This document shows positions 37,425 to 45,832 of a DNA stretch of 64,000 bases, one piece after another (within the stretch, counting starts at the first letter, position 1; each line of letters starts with the position of its first letter). Source of the stretch: an uncultured Alphaproteobacteria bacterium (GTDB taxonomy: Bacteria; Pseudomonadota; Alphaproteobacteria; RF32; CAG-239); the NCBI GenBank assembly GCA_934255405.1, contig CAKQNT010000009.1, positions 1 to 64,000 on the forward strand, read 5' to 3'. A program made the translations under genes and the position numbers. Below the pieces are notes generated by a model. That model made no database searches and was not told the DNA's origin. It was given only the letters and a program-made list of their open reading frames with translations.

Positions 37425-38363
37425 ATGCAACCTGGCAAACTTTGGCTGAAAACCCTCAGATTATTTCGCGTTATTTCTGAAGAAAAATATCGCCGTGGCA
37501 AAATCAAATATCTGCCGCATGTTGACAAACCCGCAATGCAAAAAATTATTGATGATTTTCAAGGATGCGGAGTTGCCGTAAATTCAGGACGCTCGCCAAA
37601 ATTGATTGTGACTCTTACATCATTCCCCGAACGCATGTATGATATTCACTTTACGATTTATTCGTTGTTAAACCAAAGTCTTAAGCCAGATGCGGTAATC
37701 TTGTGGCTGGCGCCGTCTCAGTTTCCAAATGGCGAAAATGACATTCCTGAAGCAGTGCTTAAGCTGAAAGACAATGGGCTGACCATTAAATGGTGTGAGG
37801 ATTTACGTTCTTACAAGAAGCTTATTCCGGCGCTGAAAGAGTTTCCTAAGGATATTTTGGTAACTGCCGATGATGATATTTTTTATCCCATTAATTGGTT
37901 GGAACTGCTTTATGCCGGTTATCTGCGCGATCCTAAATCAGTCCAATGCCACCGTGGGCATAGATTGCAATTTGACAAAGACGGAAACATTTTGCCCTAC
38001 AAAAAATGGAAACACCGCATTAATCATGACATTGCATCTTTTCATAACTTTTTTACCGGTGCCGGCGGAGTGCTCTATCCGCCCCACACACTTTATCGGG
38101 ATATTGCAGATGTGAAATTATTTCAGAAGTTGGCGCCAAACGCTGATGATATTTGGTTTTGGGCGATGGCGGTTTTGGCCGGCACTCCGATTAATATTGT
38201 GGAAAGCCGCATCAAAAATCTGATATATGTGAATCCGGAGCGAGAATTAAAGCTTACATCAGAAATTACTCTGGCAATGGTTAACACCGCAGACCGGCAA
38301 AATGACAAACAATTGCAACAGATTGCGGAACATTATCCACAGCTAATGACTTATTTGAGATAA
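37425..38363 (+). CDS. Glycosyltransferase, GT-A type
   Basis: The 312-residue cytoplasmic or membrane-associated enzyme has IVTLTSFPERMYDIHFTIYS (about 61-80) at the nucleotide end and the metal-binding acidic motif DILVTADDDIFYP (DDD at 149-151). SLLNQSLKPDAVILWLAP resembles the first beta-alpha units of family 2-like transferases that modify LPS or capsule. The exact sugar is unknown. It directly follows pgpA. Confidence 0.8.
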   Translation: MQPGKLWLKTLRLFRVISEEKYRRGKIKYLPHVDKPAMQKIIDDFQGCGVAVNSGRSPKLIVTLTSFPERMYDIHFTIYSLLNQSLKPDAVILWLAPSQFPNGENDIPEAVLKLKDNGLTIKWCEDLRSYKKLIPALKEFPKDILVTADDDIFYPINWLELLYAGYLRDPKSVQCHRGHRLQFDKDGNILPYKKWKHRINHDIASFHNFFTGAGGVLYPPHTLYRDIADVKLFQKLAPNADDIWFWAMAVLAGTPINIVESRIKNLIYVNPERELKLTSEITLAMVNTADRQNDKQLQQIAEHYPQLMTYLR

Positions 38364-38490
38364 AAATCAATTATACGATTGCTCGTTATCTTAAAAAAGT
38401 ATATACTCTATTTATTGTAGATTGACAATAAGCTGAGGCTTTGCCGATTAATATATTGGCGTATTAAGGTTAATCACTCGGGAGGTTGCC

Positions 38491-39048
38491 ATGAACGATA
38501 AGATTCGCATATTTTATTACAGCCGCGCAAAGTTAGGTCTGTATGTGTTGTTTAATGTTATTTTGTTGGGGTTGGCTGTATTATTTACCCTAACGGTGTT
38601 TCCTCATTACTCAGCCGTGTATATTTTTGCAATCGGCGCCTGTTTATTGTCGTTTTTTGGCGCCTTGTTTGTTTTTGTGGTTCCTCTGCCATTGGCGGTT
38701 ATCTCGGAAAAAGAGATAAAAATAGATCACAACTCTCCGTTAGAGTGGAAAAACATCCGCTCGGTGCGCAAGGTGTGTTTGGGACACGGCCTGTTCAAAA
38801 AATCAATCTTGCGGATTAATCCTTATAAACTTAGCGGATATCGAATGAATCTGATGCAAAAAATTTGCGCTTCCAGTGAATTTGGCGCCTTTTCTATTCC
38901 GCTATATGCGATGAACAAAGCTGATTCGCAAGAGATTGAAAAATTAATCAAAGGCTTGACCAAGCCGACTAAAAAAGCACCGGCAAAAGACAAAATCAAA
39001 CCCCAAACCAGAGGCAAACGCCGCACTACAAAGAGCAAAAAGGCCTAA
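38491..39048 (+). CDS. Two-span membrane protein with basic tail
   Basis: The 185-residue protein has two hydrophobic spans (about 15-37 and 42-67) followed by a cytoplasmic beta-rich part (AVISEKEIKIDHNSPLEWK onward) that looks like a PH-like domain of the STM3941 sort. The tail is very basic (KPQTRGKRRTTKSKKA). The function is unknown. GGGAGG lies before the ATG. The last four bases overlap the convergent patatin gene. Confidence 0.7.
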   Translation: MNDKIRIFYYSRAKLGLYVLFNVILLGLAVLFTLTVFPHYSAVYIFAIGACLLSFFGALFVFVVPLPLAVISEKEIKIDHNSPLEWKNIRSVRKVCLGHGLFKKSILRINPYKLSGYRMNLMQKICASSEFGAFSIPLYAMNKADSQEIEKLIKGLTKPTKKAPAKDKIKPQTRGKRRTTKSKKA

Positions 39049-39899
39049 GCATTATCGGTTGATAAAAACTGTTGTACCTGCGGCCATATCTCTTCTGCGT
39101 CGGAACGACCTAAATCATACATTTGCCGTACGATATCCAAGTTGTGCTCCATCTTGGATATCTTGATGGTTTTGCTGGGATTGATAACCATAATCTTGCC
39201 CTCTTTTTCCTGCTGCTCAATATAATCAAGCTCCTGATTATACATCAGATGCCGATTTTCTGCCGCTTTTACAAAATTTGGATATCTGCGATAAATCAAT
39301 TTGGTGAGCCATGTCATTTTTGAAGGCTTTTTGCGGTATCCGCGCGGACGAGTGCAGATAACCACGTTGCGATTATATCCCATATTTGTAAATGCGCGCA
39401 ACGGAATGCTGTCACAAATGCCGCCGTCTAAATATTTTTTGCCGCCGATTTTAACCATTTTGGAAACCACCGGCAAAGAAGCCGAGGCTCGCAAATAATC
39501 AATTTCTGCCAACATGTCCAAGCATCTGATATATTCAGGCTGCCCGCTCTCGACATTGGAACAAGTTACATAAAACGCAGTCTTTGATTTTTCAAAAGTT
39601 TTATAATCAAAAACATCTAATTTTTCAGGCAGTTCATGATAACAAAATTTGGTATCGACCACATTTCCGCTCAGCAACCATGAGCGAAAACTCATAAACC
39701 TATAGTCACCGCCATAATTCAAATTGTAGCGAATACTGCGGCCGATTTGCTCCGAAACATAAGAACAGCCGTGAATTGCTCCGGCCGAAACTCCGATAAC
39801 GCCATCAAAGCGAATACCATGTTCCAAAAACACATCCAAAACACCGGCGGTGTAAATTCCCCTTTTGGCTCCACCCTCCAAAATCAGCCCTGTTTTCAT
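39045..39899 (-). CDS. Patatin-like phospholipase
   Basis: This is a serine lipid acyl hydrolase with a Ser-Asp dyad. From the ATG at 39899, supported by GAGGTG, it has 284 residues. The oxyanion loop LILEGGAKRGIYTAG (about 5-19), the nucleophile elbow GVSAGAIHG (about 38-46) and the Asp motif KYLDGGICDS (about 156-165) are complete. It resembles the YjjU-like bacterial patatins of unknown physiological substrate. It has no signal peptide. Confidence 0.92.
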   Translation of the reverse strand: MKTGLILEGGAKRGIYTAGVLDVFLEHGIRFDGVIGVSAGAIHGCSYVSEQIGRSIRYNLNYGGDYRFMSFRSWLLSGNVVDTKFCYHELPEKLDVFDYKTFEKSKTAFYVTCSNVESGQPEYIRCLDMLAEIDYLRASASLPVVSKMVKIGGKKYLDGGICDSIPLRAFTNMGYNRNVVICTRPRGYRKKPSKMTWLTKLIYRRYPNFVKAAENRHLMYNQELDYIEQQEKEGKIMVINPSKTIKISKMEHNLDIVRQMYDLGRSDAEEIWPQVQQFLSTDNA

Positions 39900-40031
39900 C
39901 TGCACCTCGCAAAAATTTATTTGTTGATAATATAAAGTAAGACTCTGCACAAGTCAATCACAACCCTTATTGACACCGCAGGCAAATTTGGATATGTTTT
40001 TTGTAATCCAAACAACAAAAGGCGTTGTATT

Positions 40032-41375
40032 ATGAAAGTTGCAATTATAGGTACCGGATATGTCGGGCTTCCGACCGGTGTTGGCTTGGCGGAACTTGGG
40101 AATCAGGTTGTCTGTATTGATCACGATAATTCTAAGATAGAAACTCTTAATTCCGGCAAACTCACGCTATATGAAGACGGTCTTGAAGAACTGTTTGCAA
40201 AAAACCTGAAATCAGGCAATTTGCGCTTTACGACTTCTACCAAAGACGGTGTTACTGACGCAGATGTTGTATTGATTGCCGTGGGAACGCCGCCGCATCC
40301 GGTTACCAAAGAAGCAGACATGAAATATATTCACGCCGCCGCCACCGAGCTGGCCGAATACCTCACCGGATATACCGTAGTCGCCACCAAATCCACTGTT
40401 CCGGTCGGCACCGGCGATGATGTGGAGGCGCTGATTGCCAAGAAGAATCCTTTTGCTAAATTTGATGTGGTTTCTTTGCCGGAATTTTTGCGCGAAGGTT
40501 TTGCAATTCATGACTTTTTTAATCCGGATCGGATTGTGGTAGGCGCCAACAACGAAAAAGCCGCAAATGTAATTAAAGAACTATACAAGCCATTTGCCGA
40601 CAAAACTAATATCCTGTTTGTTAAGCGTCGGTCTTCGGAGACTATTAAATATGCCTCCAATGCCTTTTTGGCGATAAAAATTCATTATATTAACGAGATG
40701 GCGGATTTCTGCGAAAAAACCGGAGCTGACGTTTTGGAAGTCGCTAAAGGAATGGGACTGGACAGCCGTATCGGCAATCGTTTTTTGAATCCGGGTCCGG
40801 GGTATGGCGGCAGCTGTTTTCCTAAAGACACCATGGCTATGGCCTATATGGGGCGCCAAAATGACGTAAATCTGACATTGATTAACGCCGCGATTGAAGG
40901 CAACAAAAAACGCAAAATACAAATGGCAGAACGCATATTAAATGTGGTTAAAGATATAAAAAATCCCAAAATTGCGGTTTTGGGCTTGGCTTTTAAGGAT
41001 GGAACCGATGATTGCCGCGAATCTCCGGCAATGGAAATTGTTGCGGCACTGTTGGAACATAAGGCAAATATTATCGCTTATGACCCCAAAGCGATGGGAA
41101 CAGCTTGTCGTCTGTTGGGAAACCAGATTGATTATGCCGACGATATGTATTCCACCCTCAAAGATGCCGATGTTTTGGCAATTTTGACCGAATGGAAAGA
41201 TTTTAAGGATTTGGATTTGGCTCAGGCAGCACAGCTTATGCGCCACCAAAACATTGTAGACTGCCGCAATCTCTTGAGCGGAGAACAAGCTGTCAAACAA
41301 GGTTTTAGATACATTGGAGTGGGGCAAACATTCGACAATAGGGTTAACTCTAAACAAACAAAGGATGTCGCATGA
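40032..41375 (+). CDS. UDP-glucose/nucleotide-sugar 6-dehydrogenase
   Basis: The enzyme oxidises a UDP-sugar to its uronic acid in two NAD-dependent steps. The 447-residue protein has the Rossmann start VAIIGTGYVGLPTGVGLAE, the TKSTVPVGTGDD loop, the catalytic Cys262 in GPGYGGSCFPKDT, and the C-terminal LGLAFKDGTDDCRESPAMEI region. UDP-glucose is the most likely substrate because galE overlaps it by 4 bases, but other UDP-sugars cannot be excluded. Together they supply precursors for surface polysaccharide. An AGGCG site is weak. Confidence 0.94.
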   Translation: MKVAIIGTGYVGLPTGVGLAELGNQVVCIDHDNSKIETLNSGKLTLYEDGLEELFAKNLKSGNLRFTTSTKDGVTDADVVLIAVGTPPHPVTKEADMKYIHAAATELAEYLTGYTVVATKSTVPVGTGDDVEALIAKKNPFAKFDVVSLPEFLREGFAIHDFFNPDRIVVGANNEKAANVIKELYKPFADKTNILFVKRRSSETIKYASNAFLAIKIHYINEMADFCEKTGADVLEVAKGMGLDSRIGNRFLNPGPGYGGSCFPKDTMAMAYMGRQNDVNLTLINAAIEGNKKRKIQMAERILNVVKDIKNPKIAVLGLAFKDGTDDCRESPAMEIVAALLEHKANIIAYDPKAMGTACRLLGNQIDYADDMYSTLKDADVLAILTEWKDFKDLDLAQAAQLMRHQNIVDCRNLLSGEQAVKQGFRYIGVGQTFDNRVNSKQTKDVA

Positions 41376-42340
41376 TTTTAGTATTTGGCGGTGCCGGTTA
41401 TATCGGCTCTCACACGGTAAAACACCTGTTGGATAATGGATATTCTTGCGTGGTGGCAGATAATCTGATTTATGGACACCGCGAAGCAGTTGATCCCAGA
41501 GCCGAGTTTGTTCATGCAGATTTAGCGGATAAATATTCGCTGCAACAACTTTTTGACACCCATAAAATTGAGGCCGTAATTCATTTTGCGGCTTTTACTT
41601 ATGTTGGCGAAAGTGTCACCGATCCGCAAAAATACTATATCAATAACGTTGTCGGCACTACAAATCTGCTTAATACTATGTTGCAACATGGGGTTAAGAA
41701 AATTGTGTTTTCAAGCACCTGCGCCACCTATGGAGAGCCGCAATATATCCCGATGGATGAGAATCATCCGCAAAGCCCGATTAACCCCTATGGGCGCACT
41801 AAGTTGATGATTGAGCAAATTTTTGCTGACTATGAACGCGCCTATGGACTCAAACATATAGCCCTGCGCTACTTTAACGCCGCCGGTTGCGCCCATGACG
41901 GAAGTATCGGCGAGAGCCACAATCCGGAAACGCATTTGATTCCGCTTGTGCTCAAGGCGATTAAAGGCGAGCGCGCCAATATCAAAATATTTGGCACTGA
42001 TTATGACACTCCGGACGGCACCTGCCTGCGCGATTATATTCATGTAGAAGACTTGGCTCTGGCACATCGCTTGGCGCTGGAAAAACTTGATGACTACAGC
42101 GGGTGCATTAATCTTGGCACCGGCATTCCGACCAGTGTTAAAGAGATTATATCAGCGGCAGAAAATGTAAGCGGGCTCAAATGTCCGGTTGAGATTGCGC
42201 CACGCCGCGCCGGTGATCCCGCCAAACTCTATGCGGACAATCGCAAAGCTAAGGAGATTTTGGGCTGGCAACCGCGCTATACGCAGATTGAAGATATTAT
42301 CCGCACCGCGTGGAACTGGGAAACCCACCGCAAGTTTTAG
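41372..42340 (+). CDS. galE: UDP-glucose 4-epimerase
   Basis: This extended SDR interconverts UDP-glucose and UDP-galactose. The 322-residue protein has the NAD motif VFGGAGYIGSH, the catalytic Ser/Tyr/Lys set in FSSTCATYGEP and NPYGRTKLMIE, and the ALRYFNAAGCA substrate loop. Its ATG overlaps the dehydrogenase stop, so translation is coupled. It is the last gene before the CRISPR array, only 37 bases from the degenerate repeat. Confidence 0.94.
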   Translation: MILVFGGAGYIGSHTVKHLLDNGYSCVVADNLIYGHREAVDPRAEFVHADLADKYSLQQLFDTHKIEAVIHFAAFTYVGESVTDPQKYYINNVVGTTNLLNTMLQHGVKKIVFSSTCATYGEPQYIPMDENHPQSPINPYGRTKLMIEQIFADYERAYGLKHIALRYFNAAGCAHDGSIGESHNPETHLIPLVLKAIKGERANIKIFGTDYDTPDGTCLRDYIHVEDLALAHRLALEKLDDYSGCINLGTGIPTSVKEIISAAENVSGLKCPVEIAPRRAGDPAKLYADNRKAKEILGWQPRYTQIEDIIRTAWNWETHRKF

Positions 42341-42377
42341 AATGAGAAGCGAAGCAATAAAGCGCTCTGTATTTGTC

Positions 42378-44528
42378 CGCTTTGCTTCCTTTCCAAATCA
42401 GATATGCTGTAATATGTAGCCGCTGCGTCGGTAGGGTTTGCACGTTATAGCTTCCTTTCCAAATCAGATATGCTATAATTTGCTTTGCCGTCTTTGGTCA
42501 CTACTTGTTGTTATAGCTTCCTTTCCAAATCAGATATGCTATAATTCAATTCTTTTACTGTTATGCTTAAAGTCCGTTATAGCTTCCTTTCCAAATCAGA
42601 TATGCTATAATCGACACCGTTTTGGTTCAAAAGAATATATCGTTATAGCTTCCTTTCCAAATCAGATATGCTATAATGCCCGTTCCCGATATTCTAAAGC
42701 CGTCCTTGTTATAGCTTCCTTTCCAAATCAGATATGCTATAATAACCAGACATACCGTGTATCCATTCAACACGTTATAGCTTCCTTTCCAAATCAGATA
42801 TGCTATAATTTCCTTGTTCAGCTCTCAAGTAATTATCTTGGTTATAGCTTCCTTTCCAAATCAGATATGCTATAATACAATATAGCGTTTTTTCAGTTCC
42901 ACACCGGTTATAGCTTCCTTTCCAAATCAGATATGCTATAATACGTTACGTAAAAAAAACGGCGGATTTCCGGTTATAGCTTCCTTTCCAAATCAGATAT
43001 GCTATAATGTTCCATATTCACATGCTTCATTAATAACTGTTATAGCTTCCTTTCCAAATCAGATATGCTATAATGGATACTCAGTAACATTCGACGAAGA
43101 CTTTGTTATAGCTTCCTTTCCAAATCAGATATGCTATAATTCAATTCTTTTACTGTTATGCTTAAAGTCCGTTATAGCTTCCTTTCCAAATCAGATATGC
43201 TATAATCGACACCGTTTTGGTTCAAAAGAATATATCGTTATAGCTTCCTTTCCAAATCAGATATGCTATAATGCCCGTTCCCGATATTCTAAAGCCGTCC
43301 TTGTTATAGCTTCCTTTCCAAATCAGATATGCTATAATAACCAGACATACCGTGTATCCATTCAACACGTTATAGCTTCCTTTCCAAATCAGATATGCTA
43401 TAATTTCCTTGTTCAGCTCTCAAGTAATTATCTTGGTTATAGCTTCCTTTCCAAATCAGATATGCTATAATACAATATAGCGTTTTTTCAGTTCCACACC
43501 GGTTATAGCTTCCTTTCCAAATCAGATATGCTATAATACGTTACGTAAAAAAAACGGCGGATTTCCGGTTATAGCTTCCTTTCCAAATCAGATATGCTAT
43601 AATGTTCCATATTCACATGCTTCATTAATAACTGTTATAGCTTCCTTTCCAAATCAGATATGCTATAATGGATACTCAGTAACATTCGACGAAGACTTTG
43701 TTATAGCTTCCTTTCCAAATCAGATATGCTATAATCCGACAAAATGCCGTTTGCTAAATCAATTCGTTATAGCTTCCTTTCCAAATCAGATATGCTATAA
43801 TACAACGAAGTTACGGAAGACAAAGATTTTAGTTATAGCTTCCTTTCCAAATCAGATATGCTATAATTTCAAAAATCTTGTAATCGCTCAAGTCATAGTT
43901 ATAGCTTCCTTTCCAAATCAGATATGCTATAATACCCCGATCAGCAGCATAAAGGCTCGGGCGGTTATAGCTTCCTTTCCAAATCAGATATGCTATAATT
44001 CACAATGTATTATAACGATTATTAAATTAGTTATAGCTTCCTTTCCAAATCAGATATGCTATAATCACTCTCATGCAAAAGGTGATGTAGGTTTTGTTAT
44101 AGCTTCCTTTCCAAATCAGATATGCTATAATAGATTGATAGCCTTTTGCCACCTGTTCAATGTTATAGCTTCCTTTCCAAATCAGATATGCTATAATAAA
44201 TATTATAAACAAGAAAATGAATATCCAGTTATAGCTTCCTTTCCAAATCAGATATGCTATAATAAGACTTTATTCATAAAGCAAGTAAATGGAGTTATAG
44301 CTTCCTTTCCAAATCAGATATGCTATAATATCATGGTTCCAATTGCGCTTGACTAATTTGTTATAGCTTCCTTTCCAAATCAGATATGCTATAATTTTGC
44401 TTTTGCCGCTGAATCGCTAGCTCCTGGTTATAGCTTCCTTTCCAAATCAGATATGCTATAATATGACGTAGCAGACCAATTCATGATGGATTGTTATAGC
44501 TTCCTTTCCAAATCAGATATGCTATAAT
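42378..44528 (+). CRISPR. CRISPR array, type II-C, 32 intact repeats plus one degenerate
   Basis: Repeats are 36 bp, starting GTTATAGCTTCCTTTCC and ending ATATGCTATAAT, with 30-nt spacers (a few 31). Intact repeats run from 42444 to 44528, all apparently identical. A degenerate copy at 42378-42413 (altered first six bases and GCTGTAAT at the end) makes 33 repeats and 32 spacers. The repeat resembles the Neisseria II-C repeat in its first 16 bases and in its TGCTAxAAT end. TGCTATAAT is an extended -10 element, so each repeat probably carries a promoter firing into the following spacer on the plus strand, toward the cas genes. The degenerate copy suggests the old end is at 42378 and new spacers enter near cas2. 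Confidence 0.98.
42510..43699 (+). repeat. Tandem duplication of a nine-spacer block inside the array
   Basis: Units starting at 42510-43104 (595 bp: nine repeats and nine spacers, one spacer of 31) are repeated without any noticed change at 43105-43699. The duplicated spacers run from the one starting TCAATTCTTTTACTG to the one starting GGATACTCAGTAACA. Spacers outside the block occur once. Confidence 0.95.
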
Positions 44529-44535
44529 AGATACA

Positions 44536-44573
44536 AAATAACCTGTTGATTTTCCAACAGGTTATTTCTTTTT
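44536..44573. terminator. Terminator between array and cas2
   Basis: A 13-bp perfect stem AAATAACCTGTTG/CAACAGGTTATTT (44536-44548 and 44555-44567) with a 6-base loop. A T-run follows on the plus strand for array transcripts, and A/T-rich DNA on the other side can end the cas9-cas1-cas2 message. Confidence 0.88.
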
Positions 44574-44585
44574 AGCAAACAAAAC

Positions 44586-44891
44586 TCAAAGCAATAAAAG
44601 CTGTTTTTCACCTATTTCTTCCTCTTTTTTTAGCGTCCCTACAAGTATTTCCATTGAAGCATATTGCTTTTCTGTAATTGTTAGCATTCTAACACTTCCT
44701 TCCTTAGGAATCAAGGACTTAAGACGTTTTGCGTGCTTATCCACATCATCTTGACCTTTGCAGATTCGTGAATAAACCGATAATTGCAACATTGTATACC
44801 CGTCTTTAACAAGGAAATTCCTAAAGCGACTCGCATTTCTTCGGTCGCTTTTTGTTAGCGTTGGAAGGTCAAAAAACACTATCATTCGCAT
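44586..44891 (-). CDS. cas2: CRISPR-associated endonuclease Cas2
   Basis: Cas2 forms the integration complex with Cas1 and scaffolds spacer insertion. The 101-residue protein starts MRMIVFFDLPTLTKSDRR, the typical beta-1 strand with the conserved Asp (FFDLP) and the small ferredoxin fold of type II Cas2. The ATG at 44891 is chosen because GGAGGTG lies 8 bases upstream; an earlier in-frame ATG at 44915 would include that site. It is the last gene of the cas operon, 36 bases after cas1, and ends next to the array terminator. Confidence 0.95.
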   Translation of the reverse strand: MRMIVFFDLPTLTKSDRRNASRFRNFLVKDGYTMLQLSVYSRICKGQDDVDKHAKRLKSLIPKEGSVRMLTITEKQYASMEILVGTLKKEEEIGEKQLLLL

Positions 44892-44927
44892 AAATTTTTC
44901 ACCTCCAATTGCCATTTATCCACAACC

Positions 44928-45830
44928 TCATGAAAAAAGTGGTAATTTTTTTAACATTGGAATTTTTAGTCCGTTCGGTGTTTTAGTTTTTATACAGTTT
45001 ACAACTGATGTTGCTTCAATTTCACAGCAGTAGAGCAAGCATATATCTTCATTGTCCATCAAACCGCTTTGAGTCATAACTTCAATTAATTTGTTTTTTA
45101 TTTCTATTGATAAAGACGTAATATCCGTCCAGTCCATTGTTGCCACCTGAAAATCTATAAATGGTCTAAATGGCTCCATTAAATCATCCACCAGATTAAA
45201 GGCATTTAGCTTGTTAGCATGATGAATGCCAAAACAAGGCAATAAACCTGCTCCGACAACAGAACGAGCCATCGCTCCTCTAATTATGGCATAGCCATAA
45301 TTAAGCGCTGCATTTCGAATATCTGTCTCGTCATTGCGGTTAAAGCCATTCCATAAAAATTTCCAATATAAATTAGCTGCGTATGCCTCTGCATTTTTTA
45401 CATCACCAGATTGCACCAACTTTGCAATTTCATACAATTTTTTAGCGCCATCTTTATTCAAACTCTCTAAAACTGCAGCCTGATTTTTAATTTTGGCTTT
45501 GACAATTTCTTGCCACATTCTCTTTTTTAATGGCTCGCTGGCTTCCACTTGCAAACAAGCTATTTCTGAGTATCGACTATGATTATGATAAGGAATTAGA
45601 ACTCCTGAAGGCAAATGACTGCCATCGCATGTAAAAAGAGTAATATTATACTCTGCCAATTCAGCTAAAAAATAATTACTAAGGCTGATTTGTTTATTTT
45701 CTAAAATAATGACTGATATATCTTCTAGTGGCAATTTTAAGCTATCACTAGATTGTGTTTCATATATAAGTTGGCGGTTTTGTACCGATAGTTTGCAAGG
45801 CTTTGTAATTTGCAATATCCGCCACCCCAT
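44928..45830 (-). CDS. cas1: CRISPR-associated integrase Cas1
   Basis: Cas1 is the metal-dependent integrase that inserts new spacers. The 300-residue protein has the metal-binding set Glu148 (NAEAYAANLYWKFL), His203/204 (CFGIHHANKLNAF) and Glu219 (VDDLMEPFRPFIDF). The N-terminal beta-sheet domain (MGWRILQITKPCKLSVQ) matches type II Cas1. It starts two bases after the cas9 stop, so translation is coupled. Confidence 0.97.
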   Translation of the reverse strand: MGWRILQITKPCKLSVQNRQLIYETQSSDSLKLPLEDISVIILENKQISLSNYFLAELAEYNITLFTCDGSHLPSGVLIPYHNHSRYSEIACLQVEASEPLKKRMWQEIVKAKIKNQAAVLESLNKDGAKKLYEIAKLVQSGDVKNAEAYAANLYWKFLWNGFNRNDETDIRNAALNYGYAIIRGAMARSVVGAGLLPCFGIHHANKLNAFNLVDDLMEPFRPFIDFQVATMDWTDITSLSIEIKNKLIEVMTQSGLMDNEDICLLYCCEIEATSVVNCIKTKTPNGLKIPMLKKLPLFS

Positions 45831-45832
45831 AT

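Noticed and set aside
42438..44356. Long open frames with a repeated VIASFPNQICYN-type peptide across the array
   Set aside because: They are translations of the CRISPR repeat: 66-bp units keep the frame open. No ribosome site or coding bias, and they stop where a 31-base spacer shifts the frame.
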